The translations under genes and the position numbers were made by a program. This document shows, one piece after another, positions 13,472 to 22,208 of a stretch of 64,000 nucleotides of DNA. The first letter of the stretch is position 1. Each line of letters begins with the position of its first letter. The stretch comes from Burkholderiales bacterium (GTDB lineage Bacteria; Pseudomonadota; Gammaproteobacteria; Burkholderiales; SHXO01), in assembly GCA_020854105.1 (NCBI GenBank), contig JADZGB010000043.1, forward strand, positions 1 through 64,000, read 5' to 3'. Under the pieces are notes generated by a model that searched no databases, was not told where the DNA came from, and worked only from the letters and a program-made list of their open reading frames with translations.

Positions 13472-13909
13472 ATGGCGAGCAGATCACCCAAACGGTTCAG
13501 TGCCGGCGTGGTCGTGGTGCGGCACACGCGCGCCGGCTGGCGCTACCTGCTGCTGCGCGTCTATCGCACGTGGGACTTCCCCAAGGGCGGCGTGGAGGCC
13601 GGCGAGACGCCATTGCAGGCGGCCCGGCGCGAGGTCGCCGAGGAGACCGCCCTCACCGACCTGAGCTTCGACTGGGGCGAGCAGTTCGCGGAGACCGCGC
13701 CCTACAGCACCGGGAAGGTCGCGCGCTACTACGTGGCGGTGAGCAGCGAGCAGATCGCGTCGCTCCCGGTCAATGCCGTGCTGGGGCGCGCCGAGCACCA
13801 CGAATTCCGCTGGGTCGGGCAGGTCGAGGCCCGCCGTCTGCTGCCCGAGCGCCTTCAACCCGTGCTGGCCTGGGCCTGCGCGCTGGTCGAGCAGGTGCAC
13901 TCCCGCTGA
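13472..13909 (+). CDS. Nudix hydrolase
   Basis: A 145-residue single-domain protein with a clear Nudix box: G-GVEAGE, seven residues, RREVAEETAL, so GX5EX7REUXEE is met; the usual Gly near the end of the box is Ala. Nudix enzymes cleave nucleoside diphosphates linked to another group; diadenosine polyphosphate or similar substrates are typical of short members with a basic N-terminus like this one, but the substrate is not determined. It is 71 bases downstream of pcm on the same strand and convergent with the next gene. Confidence 0.9.
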   Translation: MASRSPKRFSAGVVVVRHTRAGWRYLLLRVYRTWDFPKGGVEAGETPLQAARREVAEETALTDLSFDWGEQFAETAPYSTGKVARYYVAVSSEQIASLPVNAVLGRAEHHEFRWVGQVEARRLLPERLQPVLAWACALVEQVHSR

Positions 13910-13916
13910 GCCCGCC

Positions 13917-14414
13917 TCACTTGCGCTCGGAGCTGGACTTGTCGATCTTCCCGGTGGCCGCATTCACCATCACGTTGCCGACGCGGCCGTCGGGCAGGCT
14001 GAACGAGTAGCTGTAGTAGGGGTGGCCGCGCCAGCTCAGCTCGTACTTCATGCGGTTCAGCTCCGCGGCGCGGAACTCGGCACTGGCCAGCTCGCGTACC
14101 TCGGGCTCCTCCACGCGGTGGCGCGTGCTGAGCATCTCGTACTTCTTGTTGCCTGCCTTCTGCTCCGACTTGACGATCGCGCCGCCTTCGCAGCGCATGC
14201 GATAGACGCGGTTGTCCGGTGCGACCAGCTCGACGTCGAAGCCCAGTCCGTTCTGCCAGTCGAGCTCCCATTCCGTCACCTGGCCGACCTGTTGCTGGCG
14301 CGCCGCGTCCAGGCACGCGTTGACCGCCCGGTCCACCTCGGGACCGAACTCGGCAGCGAATGCCGCTCCAGAGGCCAGCAGACCGGCGCCGATGGCGATG
14401 AGGGAAAGTCGCAT
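13917..14414 (-). CDS. periplasmic PepSY-like protein of unknown function
   Basis: A 165-residue protein with a clean signal peptide (cleavage after about AAFA, residue 20). Two repeats of the beta-alpha-beta kind (ELDWQNGLGFDVELV..., and a C-terminal ...VMVNAATGKID) resemble PepSY/putative protease-propeptide domains: the ending 'NAATGKI' is typical. One or more of these domains often inhibit or sense envelope proteases. The gene stops seven bases from the Nudix stop (convergent). Confidence 0.6.
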   Translation of the reverse strand: MRLSLIAIGAGLLASGAAFAAEFGPEVDRAVNACLDAARQQQVGQVTEWELDWQNGLGFDVELVAPDNRVYRMRCEGGAIVKSEQKAGNKKYEMLSTRHRVEEPEVRELASAEFRAAELNRMKYELSWRGHPYYSYSFSLPDGRVGNVMVNAATGKIDKSSSERK

Positions 14415-14561
14415 GTGCTCCTCCTGTCGATGGCGAGCGCTGTCGCCGTTTGCCTACATGATCGCGAAGCCGTGCAATGGCAAGAATACACGCCCGCGCA
14501 CATCGTGCGTGGCGGGCTATGATTGCCCGCGCCTTCCTGCACCGAACCCGCGCGCCGCCGC

Positions 14562-15092
14562 ATGCCATTCGCCTACTTCGATCGACTCTCCGCTGCGCGC
14601 AAGGCGATCTACCTGCGCAGCGACGCCATCGAACGGGTCGACCTTCCGCCGGGCCCGGACCTGCGCTCGCTGCTCGACGAACTGGCGCTGGCGCTGCGCA
14701 CGGAGAACCGCGCCCAGTCAGAGCGCCACGCGCAGGCCCTGTGCGACGAGCTCACCGGTCGCCTGCGCGTGCCGCGCGTGCGCGTACGTGTGCTCTCGGT
14801 TCGCCCGAGCGGGAACTGGGGCGAGCTGCACGGGCTGTACGAGCCGTTCGACGACGGCCGGCCGCCCCTGCTGAGCGTGTGGATGCGCACGGTCGCGCGC
14901 AGGCAGGTGGTGGCGTTCAGGAGTTTCCTGCGCACCATCCTGCACGAGCTGTGTCACCACCTGGACTACGAACTGTACGCACTGCCCGAGACCTTTCACA
15001 CCGAAGGTTTCTACAAGCGCGAATCGAGCCTCTATTACCAGATCCGCGGCGAGACGCCACGGCATCGGGCAGAGCGCGCCGCCGCGGACTGA
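14562..15092 (+). CDS. zinc metalloprotease-like protein with HELCHH motif
   Basis: A 176-residue protein with ILHELCHHLDYE, an HExxH zinc site at about residues 126-131, and a following glutamate-rich stretch that could give the third ligand. The frame opens at TTG 14523, but ATG 14562 (MPFAYFDRLSAA) is the more likely start. No signal peptide or membrane segment is seen, so it should be cytoplasmic. Similar small HExxH proteins are annotated only as hypothetical metallopeptidases. It is convergent with the SirB-like gene, with seven bases between stops. Confidence 0.65.
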   Translation: MPFAYFDRLSAARKAIYLRSDAIERVDLPPGPDLRSLLDELALALRTENRAQSERHAQALCDELTGRLRVPRVRVRVLSVRPSGNWGELHGLYEPFDDGRPPLLSVWMRTVARRQVVAFRSFLRTILHELCHHLDYELYALPETFHTEGFYKRESSLYYQIRGETPRHRAERAAAD

Positions 15093-15099
15093 AGGGCAC

Positions 15100-15480
15100 T
15101 CAGGTCCAGGGAAACGGACGCTTGGTGAGCGCTACCGAGACGATGTAGGCGAAGCTCGCCAGTGCCGCAGCGAAGGCGAGGCGGCGCACCGCGGGCGTGC
15201 GCCCGCGCTTGAGCGCGATGCTGCCCAGCACGATGTAGACGAGCAGTCCGGCCACCTTGGCCGTGAGCCAGCCGTCACGCAACGGCGCCTGGCCGATGCG
15301 AAATGCCAGCCATACCGCGGAGGCGAGCAGGACGGTGTCGACCAGGTGCGGCAGCACCTTGACCCAGCGCTGCTGCAGCCACTGGCTCCCTGCCAGCATC
15401 CATGCGCCGCGGACCAGGAACAGGGTCAGGCTTAGCGTCACGGCGCCCACGTGCACTGCCTTGAGCACCGCGTAGTCCAT
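15100..15480 (-). CDS. SirB2-family membrane protein
   Basis: A 126-residue protein with four predicted membrane helices. The N-terminal LKAVHVGAVTLSLTLFLVRG and central LPHLVDTVLLASA blocks are the conserved pattern of the SirB family (KxhHhxxVxlSxxlFxxRg ... pHxvDTxLLxs). Despite its name the family has no established biochemical role; histidines in the first and second helices are conserved, consistent with metal or haem contact. Start ATG 15480. Confidence 0.82.
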   Translation of the reverse strand: MDYAVLKAVHVGAVTLSLTLFLVRGAWMLAGSQWLQQRWVKVLPHLVDTVLLASAVWLAFRIGQAPLRDGWLTAKVAGLLVYIVLGSIALKRGRTPAVRRLAFAAALASFAYIVSVALTKRPFPWT

Positions 15481-15639
15481 CCCCGAAGGATATCAGGACG
15501 CGTGGCGGCTATTCCCGATACGGCGGATTTTCCCCTAGAATCGGAGCGCAGGGGTTGTGCATCGGCATACGCTCGGAAGCAGGCGCTGGCTCAGGGAGGC
15601 GGCCGTTCCGGTCGAATCCTGGACGAGAAGGAGTTGGCA

Positions 15640-16206
15640 GTGGCCCTGATTCTGGCGTTGGACTTGGCAGGCATGCCCAACCGCTGGCTGATCGTCGAGC
15701 AGGCGATCACCTACTACGCGCGCGACATGGTCGCCTGGTCGCTCGGAAAGACGGTGTGCACCTTCCATGGTGGCGTGTCGCGCATCACGGGCAGGCGCTC
15801 GGCGCTCTCGACCAAGAGCATCATCGCGATCCGGGGCGCCGCCGAGTTCGTTCGCGAGCAGCAGGCCGAGCCGCACCTCACCAATGCCGCCCTGTACCGG
15901 CGCGACCGCCACGTTTGCGGGTACTGCGGTGGCCGCTTCAAGGAGTTCAGCCTGTCGCGGGACCACGTCGTGCCCCTGCATCAGGGCGGCAGGGACCGCT
16001 GGATGAACGTGGTCACCGCCTGCCGCTCCTGCAACACGATCAAGGGAGGCCGTACGCCAGAGGCGGCGCGCATGCCCCTGCTGTACGCGCCCTACGTGCC
16101 GAACCGTCACGAGCATCTGATCCTGCAGAACCGGCGCATCCTGCAGGATCAGATGGAGTACCTCATGGCGCGCGTGCCGCGCCATAGCCGCCTGCATCAG
16201 GCCTGA
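15640..16206 (+). CDS. HNH endonuclease
   Basis: A 188-residue protein with an HNH domain: CGYCGGRF, then LSRDHVVPLHQGG, N in RWMNVVTACRSCN, so two CxxC zinc knuckles flank the ββα-metal site. I place the start at GTG 15640, preceded by AAGGAG six bases upstream; the frame is open back to 15451 but that would overlap the divergent gene's start. The N-terminal 80 residues (ALDLAGMPNRWLIVEQAITYYARD) are conserved in a chromosomal HNH family common in betaproteobacteria. Role is unknown; no cognate methylase is adjacent, so restriction is not supported. Confidence 0.85.
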   Translation: MALILALDLAGMPNRWLIVEQAITYYARDMVAWSLGKTVCTFHGGVSRITGRRSALSTKSIIAIRGAAEFVREQQAEPHLTNAALYRRDRHVCGYCGGRFKEFSLSRDHVVPLHQGGRDRWMNVVTACRSCNTIKGGRTPEAARMPLLYAPYVPNRHEHLILQNRRILQDQMEYLMARVPRHSRLHQA

Positions 16207-16298
16207 GCCGGGCGACTCCGGGACTCTCACTTCCGCCAGCGGCGGGCGCCGGCCGCCGTGTGCGCATCGAGGCGGCCGGCCACTTGCTGTGAGCACGC

Positions 16299-17255
16299 AT
16301 GAAATACAAGGACTACTACCAGACCCTCGGCGTCGAGCGTGATGCCTCGGAAGACGCGATCAAGAAGGCGTACCGCAAGCTCGCGCGCAAGTACCACCCG
16401 GACGTCTCCAAGGAGAAGAACGCCGAGGAGAAGTTCAAGGAGGTGGGCGAGGCGTACGAGGTCCTGCAGGATCCGGAGAAGCGGGCTGCCTACGATCAGA
16501 TGGGCGCCTACCAGCCGGGGCAGGACTTCCGGCCGCCGCCCGGCTGGGGTGAGCGTTTCGGCGCCTCGGATGGCTTCGGCGCTCAGGGCGGATTCGAGGA
16601 TCTCAACGACCTGGACCTGTTCGACATCCTCGCCGGACTTGGCGGGCGGGGCGCATTTCGCGGTTCCCGCGCCCAGGCCGGCGCGACCCCGGGCCGGGAC
16701 GCCGAAGTCGCCGTCACCGTTGGCGTGGAAGACCTGCTGCACGGCGCCGAGATCGAGATTCCCCTGAACTTCACCCAGATCCAGCCCGACGGACGCCTGC
16801 AGCGCGTGACACGCACGACCAAGGTGCGCATTCCGAAGGGGGCGAGCGACGGGCAGCGCCTGCGCGTGCCGGGCAAGGGTGCGCCCGGGCAGGGCGGCCC
16901 GGCCGGTGATCTGTACATCGACATCCGCCTGCGCCCGCACGAGCTGTTCAAGGTGACCGGGCACGACCTCTACCTGGAGGTGCCGGTCGCCCCGTGGGAG
17001 GCCGCGCTTGGCGCCAGCGTGGACATCCCGACGTTGACCGGCAAGGTCGCGCTCAAGGTTCCGCCCGGCTCGAGAGCCGGCCAGAAGCTGCGCGTGCGCG
17101 GCCGCGGCCTGCCCCGACCCAAGAGCGAGGAGCGCGGCGATCTGTATGCCGTGCTGCAGGTGGTGACGCCCTCGTCGATGAGCGAGCAGGAGAAGGACTT
17201 GTACCGGGAACTGGCGCGCGTCTCGTCGTTCAACCCGCGCGGGCATTTCGGATAG
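16299..17255 (+). CDS. cbpA: curved DNA-binding protein CbpA (DnaJ family, no zinc finger)
   Basis: A 318-residue class B J-protein. The J domain spans residues 1-70 with HPD at 33-35; a glycine/phenylalanine-rich linker follows and then two DnaJ C-terminal substrate-binding domains, with no cysteine zinc repeats. This matches CbpA, a DnaK co-chaperone that also binds curved DNA. The gene for its inhibitor CbpM starts seven bases after the stop, confirming the assignment. A third gene overlaps cbpM, so a three-gene operon is likely. Confidence 0.93.
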   Translation: MKYKDYYQTLGVERDASEDAIKKAYRKLARKYHPDVSKEKNAEEKFKEVGEAYEVLQDPEKRAAYDQMGAYQPGQDFRPPPGWGERFGASDGFGAQGGFEDLNDLDLFDILAGLGGRGAFRGSRAQAGATPGRDAEVAVTVGVEDLLHGAEIEIPLNFTQIQPDGRLQRVTRTTKVRIPKGASDGQRLRVPGKGAPGQGGPAGDLYIDIRLRPHELFKVTGHDLYLEVPVAPWEAALGASVDIPTLTGKVALKVPPGSRAGQKLRVRGRGLPRPKSEERGDLYAVLQVVTPSSMSEQEKDLYRELARVSSFNPRGHFG

Positions 17256-17262
17256 GCCGATC

Positions 17263-17574
17263 ATGACAGCAGATATCGCGGCCCTGCTCGGCGAGCACCT
17301 CCAGGTCGACGTGGAGGAGCTCGCACGCGCCACGGGCCTCAGCGGCGCCGAGGTCATCGAACTGACCGAGTACGGCGTGTTCGAGCCACTGTCGGGCGGC
17401 ACGGGGCATTGGTGCTATGCGGCGCGCTGCATCGCCGTTGGCCGCCGTGCGTCGCGCCTGCGCACCGATTTCGGTCTGGACCTGCACGGACTGGCGCTGG
17501 TGTCGGCGCTGCTCGAGCGCATCGACGACCTGGAGGACGAGTGCGCGCGCCTGCGCGCACAGTCGCTCGAATGA
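17263..17574 (+). CDS. cbpM: chaperone modulator CbpM
   Basis: A 103-residue MerR-like helical protein with an early helix-turn-helix-like segment (ELARATGLSGAEVIELTEYG) and a C-terminal coiled coil (ALLERIDDLEDECARL). In this family CbpM binds the J domain of CbpA and blocks both its DnaK stimulation and DNA binding. Position directly after cbpA supports the call. Its stop overlaps the next start as ATGA. Confidence 0.88.
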   Translation: MTADIAALLGEHLQVDVEELARATGLSGAEVIELTEYGVFEPLSGGTGHWCYAARCIAVGRRASRLRTDFGLDLHGLALVSALLERIDDLEDECARLRAQSLE

Positions 17575-18032
17575 ATGCGCGGGCGCGGCGCGGCGTGATC
17601 GCCGCCACGCTCGCCGCCTGGCTGGCGTTTCCGGCGCCGGCGCCGGGTCAGACCGGAGCGCCCCAGCCCGTGCCGGTCACGGCGCAGGGGCTGAAGGCGG
17701 CAGAGCGCCTGTTCGATGTTCCCGCCTACCGGCAGCTCGCAACGCGGCAGTTGTACCGCGCGCTGGCATCCCTGCCCGAGGACCGGTACACCTCGTCGGT
17801 GGAGGCACTGAAGGATCCCGAGGTCATCCGCATCCTGCGCGGGGTGATCGCGCGCAGCATGGCGCAGACGTACAGCCTCGCGGAGCTGGAGTTCCTGGCG
17901 CGCATGCTGTCCACCGACGAGGGGCGGTCCATCGCCGCGAAGGACGATCTGCTGCAGGACATGCTCACGCGCGAACTGATCGCCGCGGCCCTCACCAATC
18001 CGGAACTCGCGCGCCTCCTCGGCCAGCCCTGA
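17571..18032 (+). CDS. small secreted helical protein, unknown
   Basis: A 153-residue protein starting at the ATGA overlap with cbpM. Residues 1-29 are a signal peptide (LAAWLAFPAPAPG). The mature part is predicted all-helical, with RGVIARSMAQTYSLAELEFLARMLSTDEG resembling the C-terminal half of DUF2059-type periplasmic proteins, but the match is loose. Translational coupling to a cytoplasmic chaperone modulator is odd for an exported protein. Function unknown. Confidence 0.7.
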   Translation: MNARARRGVIAATLAAWLAFPAPAPGQTGAPQPVPVTAQGLKAAERLFDVPAYRQLATRQLYRALASLPEDRYTSSVEALKDPEVIRILRGVIARSMAQTYSLAELEFLARMLSTDEGRSIAAKDDLLQDMLTRELIAAALTNPELARLLGQP

Positions 18033-18094
18033 CCCCGACGCGCCATCCTGCTGCCCACCGGCACGGCCGCGGCAGCCACCGGCTCTAGCCGGAT

Positions 18095-18183
18095 CAGGTC
18101 CGCGCGCGGGCGCGGACGATGCGGCAATTCTTCGAATTCGCCTGTTCCCGGTGAGCAGGTCCGCGCGCGGGCGCGGACGATGC
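18095..18183. repeat. two direct 28-bp repeats each forming a GC hairpin
   Basis: The same 28 bases occur at 18095-18122 and 18156-18183. Each holds a perfect stem-loop GTCCGCGC-GCGG-GCGCGGAC. Between them is an imperfect AATTCTTCGAATT-type palindrome. They lie between the cbpA operon and the branched-chain amino acid operon and may act as a transcription-end or REP-like block; there is no T-tract. Confidence 0.85.
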
Positions 18184-18303
18184 CCCTGTGCCACTCGTGC
18201 GTCATGGCCCCGCGGCAGGCGTGCGGGCCTGCACTGCGGGACAGGCTATCATTGCGCGCTGCATGCCATCGCGTGACCTACAAGAATTCGCAGAGGAGAT
18301 CCC

Positions 18304-19506
18304 ATGCACAGGCACATGATCCGGCTGGCGCTGACACTCACGTTCCCCCTGGCGCTCACACTGGCGCTGGCGTTGCCGGGCGCGGCGCGGGTGCACGCCG
18401 CTGAACGCATCAGGATCGGCTTCCTGAGCACGCTGTCCGGGCCGTCGGCGGCCCTGGGCCTGGACATTCGCGACGGGTTCGCGCTGGCGATGCAGCAGAA
18501 CGGCGGCAAGCTCGGCGGGCTTCCCGCAGAGCTGGTCCTGGGCGACGATCAGCAGAACGCCGACACCGGCAAGCAATTGGTGGAGCGGCTTCTCAAGAAG
18601 GAGCGCGTGGATCTGGTCACCGGCATCGTGTTCACCAACGTCATGCTGGCGGTGGCGCCGGCAGTGTTCGAGGCGCAGACCTTCCTGATCAGCGCGAACT
18701 CCACCCCGCTGCAATATTCGGGCGAGGGCTGCAACCCGTTCTTCTTCAGCACCTCGTGGCAGAACGACGCCGTGCACGAGGCGGCCGGCAGGTTCGCCTC
18801 CGACAAGGGCTATGACCGCCTCGTGCTGATCGCGCCGAACTACCCCGCGGGCAAGGATGCGATGAACGGCTTCAAGCGCTTCTTCAAGGGGGCGGTGATC
18901 GACGAGATCTACACCCGGCTGGGCCAGCTCGACTACGCGGCGGAACTGGCCCAGGTGCGCGCAGCGAAGCCGAAGGCGGTGTACATCTTCCTGCCGGGCG
19001 GCATGGGCGTGAACTTCATCAAGCAGTATCACGCCGCGGGCCTGAATCGCAGCACCGTGCTGGTGGGTCCCGGCTTCTCGGCCGACGAGGACGTGATCAA
19101 GGCAGTGGGCGAACCGATGATCGGCATGTTCAACACGGCCCAGTGGGCGCACGATCTGGACAACGCGCAGAACCGTCGTTTCGTTGCCGACTTCCGCAGG
19201 CAGTACGGCCGCACGCCGACCATGTACGCGTCGCAGGGCTACGACGCGGCCCTCCTGATCGATGGCGCGGTTCGCGAGGTGAAGGGCAGGATCGAGGACA
19301 AGGCCGCGCTGCGCAGGGCGCTCGAGGCGGCGAACTTCGAGTCGGTACGCGGCGAATTCAGGTTCAATGTCAATCACGTTCCGATCCAGCACTACTATCT
19401 GCGCCAGGTGGTCAAGGGCGCGGACGGAACGCTCACCAACAGGCTGGTATCCACGGTCCTCGCCGCGCACGGGGATGCATACGCGACGGCGTGCAGGATG
19501 AGATAG
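18304..19506 (+). CDS. branched-chain amino acid ABC transporter, periplasmic binding protein
   Basis: A 400-residue type I periplasmic binding protein (Peripla_BP_6, LivJ type). A strong signal peptide ends around VHAA (residue 33) and the mature protein begins ERIRIGFLSTLSGPSAALG, the standard opening. GAGGAG lies six bases before ATG 18304. It is the first gene of a five-gene operon with two permeases and two ATPases. Members of this group also bind aromatic or other carboxylates, so the ligand may not be leucine. Confidence 0.93.
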   Translation: MHRHMIRLALTLTFPLALTLALALPGAARVHAAERIRIGFLSTLSGPSAALGLDIRDGFALAMQQNGGKLGGLPAELVLGDDQQNADTGKQLVERLLKKERVDLVTGIVFTNVMLAVAPAVFEAQTFLISANSTPLQYSGEGCNPFFFSTSWQNDAVHEAAGRFASDKGYDRLVLIAPNYPAGKDAMNGFKRFFKGAVIDEIYTRLGQLDYAAELAQVRAAKPKAVYIFLPGGMGVNFIKQYHAAGLNRSTVLVGPGFSADEDVIKAVGEPMIGMFNTAQWAHDLDNAQNRRFVADFRRQYGRTPTMYASQGYDAALLIDGAVREVKGRIEDKAALRRALEAANFESVRGEFRFNVNHVPIQHYYLRQVVKGADGTLTNRLVSTVLAAHGDAYATACRMR

Positions 19507-19571
19507 GCGCCAGGACTTCGGGCCGGGATCGGAACTCGACGGCACACGGCCCGGTCCCGGCGCGCCGGAAC

Positions 19572-20492
19572 ATGGACATGATCCTCTTCCTCGAGCAGGG
19601 CCTGAACGGCCTGCAGTTCGGGCTGATGCTGTTCCTGCTTGCCGCCGGGCTGACGCTCGTGTTCGGGATCATGGACATGATCAACCTGGCACATGGCTCC
19701 CTGTACATGATCGGTGCCTACCTGGCCGCGCTGATCCTGGGCAGCACCGGATCTTTCCTGCTCGCGGTCGCGGGCTCGCTCGCAGGCACGGCAGTGCTCG
19801 GCATGCTGCTCGAGATCAGCGTGCTGCGCCGGCTGTATTCGCGCGATCACCTGTCGCAGGTGCTGGCTACCTTCGCGCTCCTGCTCATCGCCAACGAATC
19901 GATGCGCATCCTGTTCGGATCCCAGGCGCTCACGCTCAATCCACCGGCGGTGCTGTCCGGCCCGGTCGAGCTTGCGCCGGGGTTCTTCTATCCGGCCTAC
20001 CGGCTGCTGATCATCGGCGTCGGCCTGGCCGTAGCGCTGCTGCTCTATCTGCTCGTGTCGAGGACGCGCATCGGCATGCTGGTGCGTGCCGGTGCCTCCA
20101 ACCGCGAGATGGCCCTGGCCATGGGGGTGAACGTCCGGGCCTTGTTCACCGCGGTGTTCGGTTTCGGTGCGGCGCTGTGTGCGCTCGCCGGCGCCATGCT
20201 CGGTCCCCTGCTCGCGGTCGAGGTGGGCATGGGCGAGGGCATCCTCATCCTGGCCTTCGTGGTCATCGTCATCGGCGGCATCGGCTCGATCCGCGGGGCC
20301 CTGGCCGGGGCCGTGATCGTCGGCGTGGTGGACACGCTCGGACGCACCCTGCTGCCGATGTCACTGCGCACGGTACTGCCTCCCACGGTGGCGGGCAACC
20401 TCGGGCCCTCGCTGGCCTCGATCCTGATCTACGTGCTCATGGCGGCCGTGCTGTTCTGGCGGCCGCAGGGCCTGTTTCCCGCGCGCGGCTGA
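19572..20492 (+). CDS. livH: branched-chain amino acid ABC transporter permease LivH
   Basis: A 306-residue inner-membrane protein with about eight helices. The opening LNGLQFGLMLFLLAAGLTLVFGIMDMINLAHG is the LivH hallmark (…GitmvfGvlgviNfAHG). I took ATG 19572, since the frame is open further upstream without family similarity. Its stop TGA (20490-20492) shares its last base with the ATG of livM. Confidence 0.94.
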   Translation: MDMILFLEQGLNGLQFGLMLFLLAAGLTLVFGIMDMINLAHGSLYMIGAYLAALILGSTGSFLLAVAGSLAGTAVLGMLLEISVLRRLYSRDHLSQVLATFALLLIANESMRILFGSQALTLNPPAVLSGPVELAPGFFYPAYRLLIIGVGLAVALLLYLLVSRTRIGMLVRAGASNREMALAMGVNVRALFTAVFGFGAALCALAGAMLGPLLAVEVGMGEGILILAFVVIVIGGIGSIRGALAGAVIVGVVDTLGRTLLPMSLRTVLPPTVAGNLGPSLASILIYVLMAAVLFWRPQGLFPARG

Positions 20493-21457
20493 TGGGCGTG
20501 CAGCTCGATCATCCGCTGCATGCCGCGGTGGCGCTGCCGCTGCTGGCTGCGCTGATCGTGTTCCCCTTCGTCGTGCTCGCCATCGACGAACCGTTCTACG
20601 TGGTGCTCGCGAGCCGCATCCTCATCTTCGCGCTGGTCGCCACCAGCCTGAACCTGCTGGTGGGCTTCGGCGGCATGGTGAGCTTCGGTCACGCCGCCTT
20701 CCTCGGCGCGGGCGCCTACGTGGTCGCGATCCTGATGCAGCACGGTGTGGCCTCGGCGTGGATCGCCTGGCCGGCGGCCGTGGCCGTCGCCGCGCTGGCG
20801 GCCCTGGCGATCGGAGCCGTGTGCCTGCGCACGCGCGGGGTGTACTTCATCATGATCACGCTGGCGTTCGCGCAGATGGTGTACTTCGTCTTCGTCTCCC
20901 TGAAGGCCTACGGCGGCGACGACGGCCTGTCGCTCGCGTCGCGTTCCGTCGTCGCGCCCGGCATCGACCTGAACTCGGACACGCTGTTCTACTACGTGGT
21001 GCTGGCCTTCGCGTCCACCGGCTTCTTCCTGTTCGCGCGCCTGGTCAATTCGCGCTTCGGGCGGGTGCTGCAGGGCATTCGCGAGAACGAGACACGCATG
21101 GAGGCTCTCGGCTACGCGGTCCATCGCTACAAGCTGGGTGCATTCGTGCTCGCGGGGGCGACGGCGGGACTGGGCGGCGCACTGCTGGTGAACCAGAACG
21201 AACTGGCAAGCCCGGGCACGCTGAGCTGGACGCAGTCGGGGATGCTGCTCACCATGGTCATCCTCGGCGGAGTCGGATACCTGTGGGGAGGCGTGATGGG
21301 CGCGGCCGCCCTGCTGCTGATGGAGGAGTTGCTCGCGGCGTACACCATCCACTGGCAGCTCGGCCTCGGCCTGGTGCTGCTCGCGGTGGTGCTGTTCGCT
21401 CCCAACGGGCTGGCAACGCTGGCGCGCGCGGCCGGACCAGGCGGGCGCGATGGCTGA
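20492..21457 (+). CDS. livM: branched-chain amino acid ABC transporter permease LivM
   Basis: A 321-residue permease with the LivM signature SLNLLVGFGGMVSFGHAAFLGAGAY and the EAA-like loop GRVLQGIRENETRMEALGY. It pairs with LivH to form the membrane channel. ATG 20492 overlaps the previous stop as TGATG, and the gene overlaps livG by eight bases, indicating strict co-expression. Confidence 0.94.
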   Translation: MGVQLDHPLHAAVALPLLAALIVFPFVVLAIDEPFYVVLASRILIFALVATSLNLLVGFGGMVSFGHAAFLGAGAYVVAILMQHGVASAWIAWPAAVAVAALAALAIGAVCLRTRGVYFIMITLAFAQMVYFVFVSLKAYGGDDGLSLASRSVVAPGIDLNSDTLFYYVVLAFASTGFFLFARLVNSRFGRVLQGIRENETRMEALGYAVHRYKLGAFVLAGATAGLGGALLVNQNELASPGTLSWTQSGMLLTMVILGGVGYLWGGVMGAAALLLMEELLAAYTIHWQLGLGLVLLAVVLFAPNGLATLARAAGPGGRDG

Positions 21458-22208
21458 GCTGCTGCGTCTGCGCGGCCTGATCAAGCGCTTCGGCGGCCTG
21501 GTCGCGACCGATGGCGTCGACCTGACAGTGCAGGAGGGCGAGGTGCACGCCCTGATCGGCCCCAACGGCGCGGGCAAGACCACGCTGGTGCACCTGATCT
21601 CGGGTGCGCTGCGCGGCAATGCCGGCTCGGTGTTCTTCGCCGGCGAGGAGCTCACGCACGCGCCGGTGCACGAGCGCGTGCGACGCGGCCTGGTGCGCTC
21701 CTATCAGGTGACCAGCATCTTCACGCGCCTGAGCGCGCTCGACAATGCGTTGCTCGCGGTGCAGGCGGCCGCCGGCTCGAGCATGCGCTTCTGGACTCCG
21801 GTGCGGACCGAACGCGCGTTCACACGCGATGCGCGCGCGCTGCTGATGCGCGTGGGACTGCTCGATCGCGCCGAGGTGGTCGCGGGCACCCTCGCGCACG
21901 GCGAGCAGCGCAAGCTAGAGGTGGCGCTTGCGCTTGCCGCGCGCCCGCGCCTGCTGCTGCTCGACGAGCCGTTGGCGGGTTTGGGGCCGGAAGAGTCGCT
22001 GCACATGGTGGAACTGATCGGGGGCCTGGCCGGAGAGGTCACCATCGTCCTGGTCGAGCACGACATGGATGCGGTGTTCAAGCTCGCGCACCGCATCTCG
22101 GTGCTGGTGTCGGGACGCATCGTCGCTACCGGCGCGCCCGACGAGATCCGCAGCGACGCGCGCGTGCGCCAGGCCTACCTGGGAGACGAGCTTGGCAGCG
22201 CTGCTTGA
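21450..22208 (+). CDS. livG: branched-chain amino acid ABC transporter ATPase LivG
   Basis: A 252-residue ABC ATPase with Walker A GPNGAGKTT, a LAHGEQRKLEVALAL signature region and Walker B LLLLDEPLAGL. The ABC signature is LAHGEQ, as is usual in LivG, in place of LSGGQ. The C-terminal extension (GAPDEIRSDARVRQAYLG) is LivG-type. It energises uptake together with LivF. Confidence 0.94.
   Translation: MAELLRLRGLIKRFGGLVATDGVDLTVQEGEVHALIGPNGAGKTTLVHLISGALRGNAGSVFFAGEELTHAPVHERVRRGLVRSYQVTSIFTRLSALDNALLAVQAAAGSSMRFWTPVRTERAFTRDARALLMRVGLLDRAEVVAGTLAHGEQRKLEVALALAARPRLLLLDEPLAGLGPEESLHMVELIGGLAGEVTIVLVEHDMDAVFKLAHRISVLVSGRIVATGAPDEIRSDARVRQAYLGDELGSAA

Noticed and set aside
15451-15639. Longer HNH protein
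   Set aside because: It would overlap the SirB2-like start on the other strand; GTG 15640 has AAGGAG.
18081-18104. TPP riboswitch (minus strand resembles ACCTGATCCGG)
   Set aside because: The partner CTGAGA element is missing, and no thiamine gene is downstream on that strand; the likeness is from the twin GC-hairpin repeats.
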